Shown here piece by piece: positions 16,450 through 25,432 of a stretch of 64,000 nt of DNA (the stretch's first letter is position 1; each line of letters starts with the position of its first letter). Both the position numbers and the translations under genes were made by a program. The stretch is from an uncultured Alphaproteobacteria bacterium (GTDB lineage: Bacteria; Pseudomonadota; Alphaproteobacteria; RF32; CAG-239), in assembly GCA_910577095.1 (NCBI GenBank), contig CAJTLY010000004.1, positions 1 to 64,000 of the forward strand. The letters are read 5' to 3'. Below the pieces are notes generated by a model. That model was not told the DNA's origin. It did no database searches and worked only from the letters and a program-made list of their open reading frames with translations.

Positions 16450-16634
16450 TTTATCCATCCTGACCCAAAAACATATGTTCACTCAAAAAAACGGACACTT
16501 TCCCCATTTGAATGATTATAATCAATTTTTTTGTTGGTGGCTATTTAAATTTATGTTACAAATACATATTGACAAAGCTGTCAGATCAATTATACCCCCT
16601 ATCGTTATAACAATCAGCACATATGGTGAAAAAT

Positions 16635-18008
16635 ATGCAGGATATGACCTCCGGCAACCCGCTAAAATTAATTGTGAAATTTTCCGTTCCGCTTCTGATC
16701 GGCAATATTTTTCAGCAAATGTACAGTATCTCCGACATCATCATTGTCGGCCGCCTGATCGGCATTCAGGCGCTGGCGGCCGTCGGCGTTTCGGCCCCGC
16801 TGTTTTTCATGCTGGTTTTGGTCAGCATCGGTTTCACCAACGGCCTGACCGTGATTGCCGCTCAGCGGTTCGGCGCTCGCGATTACCGGGGCCTGCGCCG
16901 TTCCGTCACCACCGCCACCGTCCTAAGTTCTGTTTTTACGCTGAGCGCCAGCGCAATCATGCTGCTTTCACTCGATTACTTGTTCCGAATTATGAACGTG
17001 CCGCAAGAAATTCTCCGCGACGCCAAAGACTTCATCAGCATCATTTCCTACGGTGTCATCATGATCGTCTTTTTTAACCTGCTGTCGGGCTTTATGCGGG
17101 CTTTGGGCGACAGCAAAACACCTTTATATTTTCTGATTTTCACCACTTTGCTCAATATCAGTTTCAACATCTTGTTCATCTACCGGTTCCGCCTCGGCGT
17201 CAAAGGGTCCGCCCTCGGCACCGTCTGCGCCATGACGGTCTCGGTCATCTGCTGTTTGTTTTACATCGGCAAAAAATTCCCGCTTCTTCATCCCAAAGCC
17301 GAAGACTGGAAACTCAACTGGCAGTTCAGCAAACAGCATCTCAAAATCGCCGTACCGATGGCCGTCCAGTTTTCCATCATTGCCGTCAGCGCCGCCGTTA
17401 CGCAAAGCGTTTGCAACTCTTTCGGCCCCGATACCATTGCCGCTTTCACCTCGGCGATGCGGGTTGAACAGTTGGCAACTCAGCCGATGGTCTCTTTCGG
17501 CGTCGCAATGGCAACCTACGTGGCACAAAACTTCGGCGCCGGCATGATCGGTCGCATCCGCCGCGGCGTTTTCGAATGTTCAATGATCTCCCTTATCCTC
17601 AGCCTTTCTCTGGCTGTCATCATGTACCTTTTCGGCACCCACATTATCGGCATTTTCGTTTCCGACGAACATCATAACGTCATCGAAATCGCACAAACCT
17701 ATCTCAATATCAGCATCCTGTTTTATTTCTTTCTCGGCCAGATATTTATTTTCCGCAACTCTTTGCAGGGAATGGGCAATGCCGTCATACCGATGATCTC
17801 AAGTATTGTCGAACTCGGCATGCGGGCATTTGCCGCCATTTATCTGGCCGCCCGGCTCGGATATGTCGGCATTTGCTATGCCAGTCCGATTGCCTGGATC
17901 GGCGGATCTGCGGTCGTCAGTCTCGGCTACTTCTGGGTTATCCGCCGTACCGGACAGCGTTACCTTTACCAGCGAACGGCAACCGTTAACGCCCGCGGCC
18001 GCACATAA
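16635..18008 (+). CDS. MATE family efflux transporter
   Basis: MATE transporters export cationic drugs and metabolites using Na+ or H+ gradients. The protein of about 457 residues has twelve predicted membrane helices in two similar halves. It opens with MQDMTSGNPLKLIVKFSVPL and LIGNIFQQMYSISDIIIVGR, the signature of the DinF/NorM-like bacterial branch. The second half contains ALGDSKTPLYFLIFTTLLNI and later SLQGMGNAVIPMISSIVELG, the mirrored family motif. GGTGA lies 5 nt before the ATG at 16635; an ATG 12 nt upstream is also in frame. The 3' end overlaps the convergent phosphoesterase gene by 23 bp. Confidence 0.92.
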   Translation: MQDMTSGNPLKLIVKFSVPLLIGNIFQQMYSISDIIIVGRLIGIQALAAVGVSAPLFFMLVLVSIGFTNGLTVIAAQRFGARDYRGLRRSVTTATVLSSVFTLSASAIMLLSLDYLFRIMNVPQEILRDAKDFISIISYGVIMIVFFNLLSGFMRALGDSKTPLYFLIFTTLLNISFNILFIYRFRLGVKGSALGTVCAMTVSVICCLFYIGKKFPLLHPKAEDWKLNWQFSKQHLKIAVPMAVQFSIIAVSAAVTQSVCNSFGPDTIAAFTSAMRVEQLATQPMVSFGVAMATYVAQNFGAGMIGRIRRGVFECSMISLILSLSLAVIMYLFGTHIIGIFVSDEHHNVIEIAQTYLNISILFYFFLGQIFIFRNSLQGMGNAVIPMISSIVELGMRAFAAIYLAARLGYVGICYASPIAWIGGSAVVSLGYFWVIRRTGQRYLYQRTATVNARGRT

Positions 18009-18984
18009 ACGCACCGGCTGCTAAAATCACCCCCATTACCAGCATCAGCAGACAAACCAGCAGCGAGCGTTCGTCAACCAGAACGTTGCTTAACAACAGC
18101 TCTATGTACTCATTATCGTCTTCATAATTGTCTTCCAGATAATGCGGTACAATCTCACCGATACCGTCTTCGGATATCTGCACGCTCAGATATCCGAACT
18201 TTTCAATTTCACCGCGCGTTTTCTGCCCCGAAGACATCAGCGTCACCACCGGAATTCCTTGCATTTCCCCTTTCCAGTACTGATGAATATGTCCGGCTAA
18301 AATCAAATCAACCCGATGCTGCCGCAAAAGCGCCGCCATGCGTTCGGTCGACCCGTCAACATAAATCTTTTTCTTCCATTGCGGTTTCGACAACGGCGGC
18401 ACATGGGTATAGACGATACAATACTTGTAATGGGGACGGATTTTTTCCAACACGTCTTCCAACCAAGACAATTGCGCTTCATTGTATTTCTCTTCCGAAG
18501 AATCCAAACCGATAAACATCACATCCCCGTAAGAAAACCAGTAATAAAGCGGACCGAACAACATTTTGTACAAAGACTTGTCCTGTCGCCCAAAATGGTT
18601 GGCAATCTCATGATTACCCGGAATCATGTAAAAAGGAAACTCCAACTTTTCGTCCAATTCGGAAATAATCCAGCGAAAATGGCTGATATTGCGATAACGC
18701 ACCAAATCGCCCAAATACAAAATAAATTGATTTCCTTCGTCCTGAGCCAGACGTACAATCCTCTCAATCGGTGCATTTTTCGCACCGCTGTCACTGGCAA
18801 CCGCAAACGAAAACGCTTTGCTTTCCGGCGCCATCACTTTTCCTCCGGGCGCAATATAATTATTTTCGGGGGGAATGGCAAAAATTTCAATTGCCAAACT
18901 CCGCACCGTCAGAAAAACCAACGCCGCAATTATAAAAATTTTCGCCGCAGCCATACCGATACGACACCTGCTGCATTTAGTCAT
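17986..18984 (-). CDS. Membrane-anchored metallophosphoesterase
   Basis: A calcineurin-like phosphoesterase of about 332 residues. The metal-binding motifs are present in order: FAVASDSG (Asp), ILYLGDLVRY (GDxxR-like), IPGNHE, THVPP and AGHIHQY (GHxH). A transmembrane helix at about residues 13-33 and another near the C-terminus (about 305-325) place the catalytic domain in the periplasm, held at both ends. The substrate is unknown. I chose the ATG at 18984, which has GGAGG 9 nt upstream; a longer frame would add 14 Cys/Arg-rich residues. It is divergent from the merR-type gene, with a palindromic operator between them. Confidence 0.85.
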   Translation of the reverse strand: MTKCSRCRIGMAAAKIFIIAALVFLTVRSLAIEIFAIPPENNYIAPGGKVMAPESKAFSFAVASDSGAKNAPIERIVRLAQDEGNQFILYLGDLVRYRNISHFRWIISELDEKLEFPFYMIPGNHEIANHFGRQDKSLYKMLFGPLYYWFSYGDVMFIGLDSSEEKYNEAQLSWLEDVLEKIRPHYKYCIVYTHVPPLSKPQWKKKIYVDGSTERMAALLRQHRVDLILAGHIHQYWKGEMQGIPVVTLMSSGQKTRGEIEKFGYLSVQISEDGIGEIVPHYLEDNYEDDNEYIELLLSNVLVDERSLLVCLLMLVMGVILAAGAFMCGRGR

Positions 18985-19079
18985 ATTTTCAGTTCCTCCG
19001 CTTTCACATCGCTTCAATTTTGTCACATCCGCTACGATGATGCAAGCCGAAAAAACTGTCTAACCTGCAAATCGTTATA

Positions 19080-19095
19080 TTAGAGCTAACTCTAA
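19080..19095. promoter_or_regulatory. Likely MerR-type operator
   Basis: TTAGAGCTAACTCTAA is a near-perfect palindrome located between the divergent phosphoesterase and MerR-family genes. Its form (TAGAG-n4-CTCTA) resembles operators bound by MerR-family regulators, so control of one or both neighbours is likely. Confidence 0.6.
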
Positions 19096-19156
19096 AACAA
19101 ACATTTTATTGACATCCGGACCATTTGTGTTTAGCCTGAATTCAAGGAGAGAACAA

Positions 19157-19591
19157 ATGGGATATTCTATCGGACAAGCGGCAAAAATGACCGGTCTTAC
19201 CGCCCATACGCTGCGCTACTACGAAAAAGAAGGGCTGTTGCCGTTTCTCAAAAAAAACAGTTCCGGATTGCGGGTATTTTCCGACAACGACCTCGGCTGG
19301 CTGGCTATGATCGAATGCCTCAAAGACACAGGTATGCCGCTGAAAGGAATCAAGCAATACATCGATTGGTTTATCGAGGGTAATTCTACCCTGCCGCAAC
19401 GCTTGGAAATGTTTAAAAACCAAAAAATCAAAATCGAAGAACAAATCGCCCTTTTCAATAAACACCTGCAAAAAATAGACTATAAAATCAAACTTTATGA
19501 AGAAGCGGTCAAAAAAGGCAGTCTTGAACTCGCTGCCGCCGAAAAACATTTGAGCGAAGAAAAGAAACGCCTCTACGGCCGCAAGCCATAA
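19157..19591 (+). CDS. MerR-family transcriptional regulator
   Basis: MerR regulators bend promoters with long spacers in response to metals, aldehydes, drugs or redox stress. This 144-residue protein has the winged HTH MGYSIGQAAKMTGLTAHTLR, continuing YYEKEGLLP, and a long C-terminal coiled-coil for dimerisation (about residues 75-130). The second helix block AMIECLKDTGMPLKGIKQYI is characteristic of the branch that responds to aldehydes or stress (NmlR/AdhR-like). It has no cysteine at the usual metal positions. AAGGAG lies 6 nt before the chosen ATG. The palindrome at 19080-19095 is its probable operator. Confidence 0.9.
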   Translation: MGYSIGQAAKMTGLTAHTLRYYEKEGLLPFLKKNSSGLRVFSDNDLGWLAMIECLKDTGMPLKGIKQYIDWFIEGNSTLPQRLEMFKNQKIKIEEQIALFNKHLQKIDYKIKLYEEAVKKGSLELAAAEKHLSEEKKRLYGRKP

Positions 19592-19644
19592 AACCCGGAT
19601 TGCCGTTCCGCCTTTTCTTCGCACACTCTAACCCCAAAAATAAA

Positions 19645-19688
19645 ACGGAACATTACTTTTTTCAATAAAGCGATGTTCCGTTTGTCTT
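19645..19688. terminator. Terminator between convergent genes
   Basis: ACGGAACAT and ATGTTCCGT form a 9 bp stem followed by TTTGTCTTT on the plus strand. It can also serve the leftward autotransporter gene. Confidence 0.7.
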
Positions 19689-19708
19689 TACGTCATCCAG
19701 CGTTTATT

Positions 19709-22483
19709 TTAAAACATATACCGAAGCCCGAGATAACCGCTCCAGCCTTCTCTTTGTCCGTCACGACGATATACCGAAGCTTCAAGCATATGCTTTTCGG
19801 TTTTTCGTTCAATTCCGATACCGTATTCCGCATAGTTTTTGGCCTCTATTTGCGGTAAATTGATATTCTCGATTTGTGTTTTTCCGCCTTTATTGTCGGC
19901 AAACACATACCGCCCTTGCACAAAACCGTTCCAACCGGACGCAAATTTTCGGCTTATTCTGATATTCGGCGCCCATTCCCAAACCTGCATCAGATCAGAA
20001 TTCATTCTCCGACCCGCCGCGTTCGTATAATCTTTGGCGTCAATCCAACTCCACCCGGTATGAATGCTGGGCTGTACAACCACATCGGCCGGCAGCAGCC
20101 AGTTATACCCGATTTTTACCGCAACCGCTCCCCAATAGCTGTCAAACTTATCGGTTCCGTACATATTATCGGCATGAGCCCGCAAAATACCCCCGGTCAT
20201 ATTCCCGGCAACAACCCATGATTCCTTTTCGGCCGCAACGGTTGTACCGAGATATCCGCCGTGCTGATCAATTTTAATATGATCATATTTTGATTCGCCC
20301 TGCACGGTACCTCCATAAACCGTCCATTTTGCCTTCACATTGTCAAACCATACCGGTTCCGACGTTATCCCTGCCGTCAACAATGCGGTTTTAGTATCTG
20401 TTTTATCAAAATTTTTAAAATTATAACTGTCATCAAATCCGGACAATCTTATCCAGATGCCTTTGCCGCCGCGATCCTTTTCAGATGCAAAATCCACCTG
20501 AACATCCTGAACATCATTAAACAGCATCTGATTGATGGTTTTTTGAATATTGGCAATATATGAAAGAACAACGCTTTTCTCATAGACATAAGGATTAAAA
20601 TCCGTCGGTACAGGCCGGGGCACCGGAACCGGTTTGGGATCCGGCTTGGGATCCGGTGTCGGCTCAGGTTCCGGATCCGGCGTCGGATTTGCGCTTCCGT
20701 TACGTACAAAATCAAAACTCCCCTGCTCAGGATCATATGTCACTCCATATTTCCATATGTCTGACATCACTTCCGCAACATTCAAACTCACTCTGTCTTT
20801 AAGAGCATCATCGGCAAACACCACCGAAACATTTTCGTTTTCAGTATCTGCCACCACATTCATTTTTTCTATAACCAACTTTCCGTCACCGGAAATTGCG
20901 CCCGTGGCCTTTATGTTATCAGTCCGCCCCGTGGCCAAATCCACATCCACTTGCATTCCGGTGGAATTAAACAGGGCCAGATTGTTAAAAGTCATGGTCC
21001 CGATCACCCCGTTGATCGAATTGATAACGCCGCCGTAGGCATTGAGATCGTTTCCGTCAATCCATCCGTCCGGATTGGCAACACCGGCATTAATTTCCGC
21101 ATTCTGTCCCACCGACATCATACCGTCATACAAATTAAGAGTAACATCACTGACCTTATTGTTAAACTGAATCTCGCCTTTGCTGCCGACCGTATAACTT
21201 TTTCCGTCGCTCAGGGTATAACTGTTTCCGCCGCTGACGGCATAAGTTTCGGCAGAACCGGACGGATTGATGTTAACATAAGCATTTGCCGCTCCGCTGC
21301 CCATAATTCCGCCGTCAAAAACAATCTTTCGTCCGGCATTGGCCGCCAAATTGATATCTTTCTGATTACCGGTATTAAAATAAATGTCATTTCCGTAATA
21401 AGCCTTGTTTCCCCGGAAAAGCACATCCTTTTTGTCGGCAAAAATGTTCAAATTGCCGGTAGTGTAAATTGCACCGCCGGCACTCGCCGCCGTGTTACCG
21501 ATAAAAGAAGAGTCGACAATAAACAGGTAATCGTTTTTTCCTGCTTCCGTAACGATGGCTCCTCCATATTTTCCGCTTTTATTTTCCACAAAATCAGAAT
21601 TAAAAACAACCGTGTTATAACCTTTATGAATTTTCATCCACATCGCACCGCCGCCGGCCGCACCTTTATAAACGAACCCGGACTCGTTTTTTTCAAACAA
21701 AGAACCTTCAATATATTTTATTCCGCCTGACGAGGAAATGGCTCCGCCGTCTCCTTCGGCAAGATTGTTAATAAATTTCGAATTCTTGATATATTCAATG
21801 GACGCTTCCGGTTGACCGTCAAACAAAGATATCGCACCGGCATCATATTCGTTTTTGGCCTGATTATTCTGAAAAACAGTGTTGTCAATCATAATTGTCG
21901 CCCCGCCGGTCGCCACAATGGCGCCCCCGAACGAATTGTCGGAAAAGTTTCCGTCAAATAAAGAGTCTTTAAGATTGAGCCGAGCATAGTTGGTTACAAA
22001 TATAGCTCCGCCCGATCCGGCAGAATTTTCGATAAAACGAACATTGTTAAGCTGATAAGTGCCGCCGTCGGCAACCAACGCCCCGCCGCGGTTATAAGAA
22101 GAATCCATACTGGTTTGATTATGACTGAAAAGCGTATTTGAAATATCTATAACGGCATCTTCGTTACGGGCAGTGACAATCGTCAGCCCGCTGCCGCCGC
22201 TTTTAGAATAGTTATTGGAAAACTCCACCTCATCCAACACAATTTTCTGTGCGTTTGCAATATAAGCTCCCCCGGCTTTCGAAGTGGCGGTGTTGTCCAA
22301 AAACTTCGTATTGGCAATGTTAACTTCCTGTTTGTCGTTAACATATAACGCGGCACCGTTTGTACCGCTTTTGTTTTGATAAGTTTCGCCGTCAATCGTC
22401 AAAACTTCAGCCGCTGCAGAAAGAGCCGTCGTCGTTACTAAAAACGAACTAAAACCTAATAATATCTTACGATAAAAAAACAT
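19709..22483 (-). CDS. Autotransporter with Pmp-like GGA(I/M) repeat passenger
   Basis: A 924-residue secreted outer-membrane protein. It has a signal peptide (MFFYRKILLGFSSFLVTTTALSA), then a beta-helical passenger (about 30-590) with many repeats of the type GGAI plus FxxN (for example SGGAIFVTNYARLNLKDSLF). A Pro/Asp-rich linker (about 605-635, repeated PDPEP and PDPKP) follows, and a C-terminal autotransporter barrel (about 640-924) ends GYLGLRYMF with the required terminal aromatic. Such repeats are typical of chlamydial Pmp adhesins and related gut surface proteins. AGGAGA precedes the ATG. The inverted-repeat promoter segment at 22512-22668 sits immediately upstream, so on/off expression is inferred. 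Confidence 0.9.
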   Translation of the reverse strand: MFFYRKILLGFSSFLVTTTALSAAAEVLTIDGETYQNKSGTNGAALYVNDKQEVNIANTKFLDNTATSKAGGAYIANAQKIVLDEVEFSNNYSKSGGSGLTIVTARNEDAVIDISNTLFSHNQTSMDSSYNRGGALVADGGTYQLNNVRFIENSAGSGGAIFVTNYARLNLKDSLFDGNFSDNSFGGAIVATGGATIMIDNTVFQNNQAKNEYDAGAISLFDGQPEASIEYIKNSKFINNLAEGDGGAISSSGGIKYIEGSLFEKNESGFVYKGAAGGGAMWMKIHKGYNTVVFNSDFVENKSGKYGGAIVTEAGKNDYLFIVDSSFIGNTAASAGGAIYTTGNLNIFADKKDVLFRGNKAYYGNDIYFNTGNQKDINLAANAGRKIVFDGGIMGSGAANAYVNINPSGSAETYAVSGGNSYTLSDGKSYTVGSKGEIQFNNKVSDVTLNLYDGMMSVGQNAEINAGVANPDGWIDGNDLNAYGGVINSINGVIGTMTFNNLALFNSTGMQVDVDLATGRTDNIKATGAISGDGKLVIEKMNVVADTENENVSVVFADDALKDRVSLNVAEVMSDIWKYGVTYDPEQGSFDFVRNGSANPTPDPEPEPTPDPKPDPKPVPVPRPVPTDFNPYVYEKSVVLSYIANIQKTINQMLFNDVQDVQVDFASEKDRGGKGIWIRLSGFDDSYNFKNFDKTDTKTALLTAGITSEPVWFDNVKAKWTVYGGTVQGESKYDHIKIDQHGGYLGTTVAAEKESWVVAGNMTGGILRAHADNMYGTDKFDSYWGAVAVKIGYNWLLPADVVVQPSIHTGWSWIDAKDYTNAAGRRMNSDLMQVWEWAPNIRISRKFASGWNGFVQGRYVFADNKGGKTQIENINLPQIEAKNYAEYGIGIERKTEKHMLEASVYRRDGQREGWSGYLGLRYMF

Positions 22484-22511
22484 AAAATCTCTCCTGATTG
22501 AAATTTAAAGG

Positions 22512-22668
22512 CCCATTTAAATGGTCCTTTTTTTGATGCTTACAATCCTTCTTTGGTAATATATGTGGATAATAATTAAGTTGTTGATCATTTGTTGTTT
22601 TGTTTGCTTTTCAATTCTTCTTCAAATATTATTTTGCTGTATCAAAAAAAGGACCGTTTAAACGCATC
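22512..22668 (-). promoter_or_regulatory. Putative invertible promoter segment 2, with inverted-repeat arms
   Basis: The proximal arm (22515-22539, read on the minus strand) contains ATCAAAAAAAGGACCATTTA. The distal arm (22639-22663, plus strand) contains ATCAAAAAAAGGACCGTTTA. The arms match at 22 of 25 positions in opposite orientation and enclose 99 bp (22540-22638). Inside, the minus strand carries ATCAACAACTTAAT (22588-22575), whose TCAACA starts 53 nt before the A-tract of the proximal arm, exactly as in segment 1. The autotransporter ATG (22483) follows. An Mpi-type serine invertase gene lies 1 kb to the right. No gene reads away from the distal arm. Confidence 0.65.
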
Positions 22669-22807
22669 TGCCTGAAACTCAGCTGTCATATTTTCCATTA
22701 CAACAGTAATCCGCTGTTTTAACACATCTTTATTTTCAATCAAATACGAAAAACCTTTTCATAAGCTTGCAAAAACGCTGTCAGCAATCCTGCGCATATT
22801 TTTACCT

Positions 22808-22842
22808 AAAAAAAAAGACCTTGATACTCATGTATCAGGCCT
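22808..22842 (-). terminator. Terminator of tRNA-Thr
   Basis: On the minus strand CCTGATAC-atga-GTATCAAGG forms a hairpin followed by TCTTTTTTTT, 12 nt after the tRNA CCA end. Confidence 0.8.
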
Positions 22843-22853
22843 TAACAACTGTA

Positions 22854-22929
22854 TGGTGCCGACAGAGAGACTCGAACTCCCGACCCACTGATTACAAATC
22901 AGTAGCTCTACCAACTGAGCTATGTCGGC
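22854..22929 (-). tRNA. tRNA-Thr (UGU)
   Basis: A 76 nt cloverleaf with an encoded CCA. The acceptor GCCGACA pairs with TGTCGGC. The D-arm is AGCTCAGTTGGTAGAGCT, the anticodon stem CTGAT/ATCAG holds the loop TTGTAAT (anticodon TGT), and the T-arm contains GTTCGAGTC. Confidence 0.95.
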
Positions 22930-22997
22930 ATTATTTTTTTGCCTTATATAACGCCGACAAACGTTTGTCAATAAAAATATGGCAGCGGCAACATTTT

Positions 22998-23459
22998 CTA
23001 CCAGCTCCCGATCCACGCGATCCCCTGCAAAATTCCGTAAGCCAACACCGCATAACGAAACAACTTGCCGCAAAACATCGAAACATTGACCGTCAGCAAA
23101 TTCGCCCGCATCATCCCCAACACAAAAGCCAGCAAATCTCCCACCGCCGGCAAAAAGCAAAAAAAGGCCGATATCGCTCCCTTACCGGCCACAAAATGCC
23201 GTACCTTAACAATTCTTTCCCGTTTAATTTTCAAATATTTTTCCAGCCATTCGGTTTTTCCCAAATATCCGAAGTAATAGTTTGTCATTCCGCCCAACCA
23301 GTTGCCGACAGATGCCGTCGCAACGCAAATCCACGGATTAAAACCGCTGCCGATCATTGCGACAAAAACCGCTTCGGAACTCACCGGCAGAATCGTAGCC
23401 GCACCAAAACTGATTGCGAACAAGCCGGCATAACCATATGTCATTATATTTTCCAACAT
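22998..23459 (-). CDS. yqaA: YqaA/DedA-like small membrane protein
   Basis: This 153-residue inner-membrane protein has the VTT/DedA-type fold seen in YqaA. Helices are around residues 8-35, 40-60, 95-120 and 130-150. It carries the family signature ISFGAATILPVSSEAVFVAM, then NWLGGMTNYYFGYLG and the re-entrant FFCFLPAVGDLLAFVLGMMR with the expected Pro and Gly residues. DedA-family proteins affect undecaprenyl-phosphate or phospholipid translocation; the role of YqaA itself is not established. Length is normal. It stands alone between tRNA-Thr and the invertase gene. Confidence 0.85.
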   Translation of the reverse strand: MLENIMTYGYAGLFAISFGAATILPVSSEAVFVAMIGSGFNPWICVATASVGNWLGGMTNYYFGYLGKTEWLEKYLKIKRERIVKVRHFVAGKGAISAFFCFLPAVGDLLAFVLGMMRANLLTVNVSMFCGKLFRYAVLAYGILQGIAWIGSW

Positions 23460-23568
23460 TCACCTTCCCGGATCTCATTATGCATATTTCCGGCCGAAAG
23501 TAAAATTCTTTATAAACCTTGCTGACGACTGCAATCTGCCGATAACACATACCTAAGCATATAAACTT

Positions 23569-23619
23569 TTGTTATTTATCTCTGCATATCCGTAAATATA
23601 ATTTGCATAGATATAACAA
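23569..23619. repeat. Imperfect inverted repeat upstream of the invertase gene
   Basis: TTGTTATTTATCTCTGCATA (23569-23588) faces TTTGCATAGATATAACAA (23602-23619). It lies about 95 bp before the recombinase ATG and could be an autoregulatory or binding site. It does not match the arms of the promoter segments. Confidence 0.4.
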
Positions 23620-23713
23620 TAAAATACACCTTATTTTGCTGCACTTTGACATTATCTAACAAATAAAGGTGCAACAACAACAAATTTAACTGCTCTATTT
23701 ATAAGGATTTATA

Positions 23714-24337
23714 ATGATATACGGATATATTCGGGTCAGCACCGATAAACAAACCACCGAAAACCAACGATTTGAAATCGAAAACTTTGCCCAGAAAAAC
23801 GGCATTGCCATCAATCGTTGGTTCGAAGAAACAATTTCCGGCGCTACCGATTTCCGACAGCGCAAACTCGGAAAATTGCTCAAAAAGCTGACAAAAAACG
23901 ATATTTTAATTGCCTCGGAAATCTCGCGTCTGGGACGTAACATGCTGCAGGTGATGACAATTCTGCACTATTGCCTGAGCGCCGAAGCCCAGGTCTGGAC
24001 CATTAAAGACAACTACCGTCTCGGCAGTGACATTCAGTCGAAAGTACTCGCTTTTGCCTTCGGCCTTTCGGCCGAAATCGAACGCAACCTCATTTCCCAA
24101 CGTACCAAAGAAGCGCTCAGCCGAATAAAATCCGAGGGTAAAAAACTCGGCCGCCCGTCCGGCCGCGGCAACAAAAAACTAAAACTCACCGACGTCGAAG
24201 AACGCATCAACCGTATGTTGGAAAAGAAAATTCCCAAGGCCCAAATTGCCCGCCAACTCAAGGTCGACCGCATGACGCTTTTACGTTTTCTGAAACGGCG
24301 GCAAAAACGCATTTTCTCCGAGGCAACAGCCGCCTGA
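23714..24337 (+). CDS. Mpi-type serine site-specific recombinase (DNA invertase)
   Basis: The 207-residue protein has the small serine-recombinase layout. The catalytic domain (about 1-135) starts MIYGYIRVSTDKQTTENQRF, whose Ser9 in RVST is the nucleophile. Conserved Arg residues follow in SEISRLGRNMLQ and in EIERNLISQRTKEAL. The C-terminal HTH (about 165-205) is KIPKAQIARQLKVDRMTLLR. The start closely matches the Mpi branch (master DNA invertase of Bacteroides fragilis, which inverts many polysaccharide promoters). It stands alone, with no transposase-like partner. With the two inverted-repeat promoter segments in this window, control of surface-protein phase variation is the natural inference. 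Confidence 0.9.
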   Translation: MIYGYIRVSTDKQTTENQRFEIENFAQKNGIAINRWFEETISGATDFRQRKLGKLLKKLTKNDILIASEISRLGRNMLQVMTILHYCLSAEAQVWTIKDNYRLGSDIQSKVLAFAFGLSAEIERNLISQRTKEALSRIKSEGKKLGRPSGRGNKKLKLTDVEERINRMLEKKIPKAQIARQLKVDRMTLLRFLKRRQKRIFSEATAA

Positions 24338-24372
24338 TATATAAATAAAAGCAACGAATCGTTTTTTATTTG

Positions 24373-24400
24373 TTGAAATCTGTAAATTATCTGATACAGT
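24373..24400 (+). promoter_or_regulatory. Likely promoter of the outer-membrane barrel gene
   Basis: TTGAAA (24373-24378) and TACAGT (24395-24400) are spaced 16 bp, 53 nt before the ATG at 24454. The stretch TTGAAATC...TTATCT resembles the element inside promoter segment 1. Confidence 0.5.
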
Positions 24401-24453
24401 ACTTTTTGTGATACATTTATTCACAAAAGTTTTAATAACCAAGGAGACTTTAC

Positions 24454-25230
24454 ATGAACTACAGAACTATTCTTTTGGCAACTGCAACTGTTATGTTTGC
24501 CGGTGCTGCCAACGCCGAAGACATTACGGCGCCGATGTACCTTCCAGGTACCGGCAAAGTATTGTCCGACACTTCGGTACAATATGATCGCACCAAATTA
24601 AAACATAATGGCGGCGCTGCCGAAGATTTTCGCGCTGCCGAAGAAATCACCTACGGTGTTACCGATGATTTTGCCGTTGTGGCGGAACTCGGCAACCAGT
24701 TTGATTTCAAGGGCCTGACCAATCAGGAATATAATAACGACCACAACTTCGATTATAAAATCGGCGCCAAATACAATATGCAAAACGGCAATTGGCTGGC
24801 TCAGGTCGGCGGCTCTTATTATACCTTCAATCCCAAAAGCTGGTATGGCCATCGCAACACGGATTCCAGATGGTACAAAGAAGTTGAAGCCAACGCCAAG
24901 TTAGGCTATTCTATGCAGGATGGCTGGACTCCGTACACTTCGTTCACTGCCGCCAGCCCGATCGACCAGGCTGACCGTACCATGGACTACTCCTGGTTCA
25001 ACGGCGTACACAAAACCGGCAACAAATATTCGGTTGACGCCGGCATCCGTTACGATTTCGTTCTTGACGGCACCAACACCAACACCTGGTGGGCACAGGC
25101 CGAAGCCAACTATTTTGTAAAAGATAATGTTACCGTCGGCGTTTTCGGCGATTATTATCTGGGCGGAAATTACAGCGACCTGGTTGATTACAGCTACACG
25201 CTCGGTGTCAACGCCAAAGTATTGTTCTAA
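24454..25230 (+). CDS. Outer-membrane beta-barrel protein
   Basis: A 258-residue protein with a signal peptide (MNYRTILLATATVMFAGAAN, cleavage after NA). Alternating amphipathic strands rich in Tyr and Trp run through the whole mature part and end YSYTLGVNAKVLF with a terminal Phe, as expected for a BamA-dependent barrel. The strand pattern (VTDDFAVVAELGNQFDF, YDFVLDGTNTNTWWAQAEAN, YFVKDNVTVGVFGDYYLGGN) suggests ten to twelve strands. It is probably an abundant small porin-like or OmpW/OmpA-barrel-like protein; no exact family is claimed. It has a strong Shine-Dalgarno (AAGGAG), its own promoter and a strong terminator. Confidence 0.85.
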   Translation: MNYRTILLATATVMFAGAANAEDITAPMYLPGTGKVLSDTSVQYDRTKLKHNGGAAEDFRAAEEITYGVTDDFAVVAELGNQFDFKGLTNQEYNNDHNFDYKIGAKYNMQNGNWLAQVGGSYYTFNPKSWYGHRNTDSRWYKEVEANAKLGYSMQDGWTPYTSFTAASPIDQADRTMDYSWFNGVHKTGNKYSVDAGIRYDFVLDGTNTNTWWAQAEANYFVKDNVTVGVFGDYYLGGNYSDLVDYSYTLGVNAKVLF

Positions 25231-25243
25231 TCAATACTTTCTG

Positions 25244-25277
25244 AAAAAAAGCACTGCTCCCGCAGTGCTTTTTTTTT
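25244..25277 (+). terminator. Rho-independent terminator
   Basis: AAAAGCACTGC-tccc-GCAGTGCTTTTTTTT, a strong hairpin after the barrel gene. Confidence 0.9.
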
Positions 25278-25432
25278 CACCGGCGCCACATTTTTTCTTT
25301 TGTCATAAAGATACTCAGAAGGGCGTCGACCAAAGTTCATATTTCAAATCCCCCGAAAACGCCCTATCTAAATTTATTATTCTTTAATCTTTCCGTACGA
25401 TAATGTTTCCGTTCCGCATAAGGAGAATTGCC

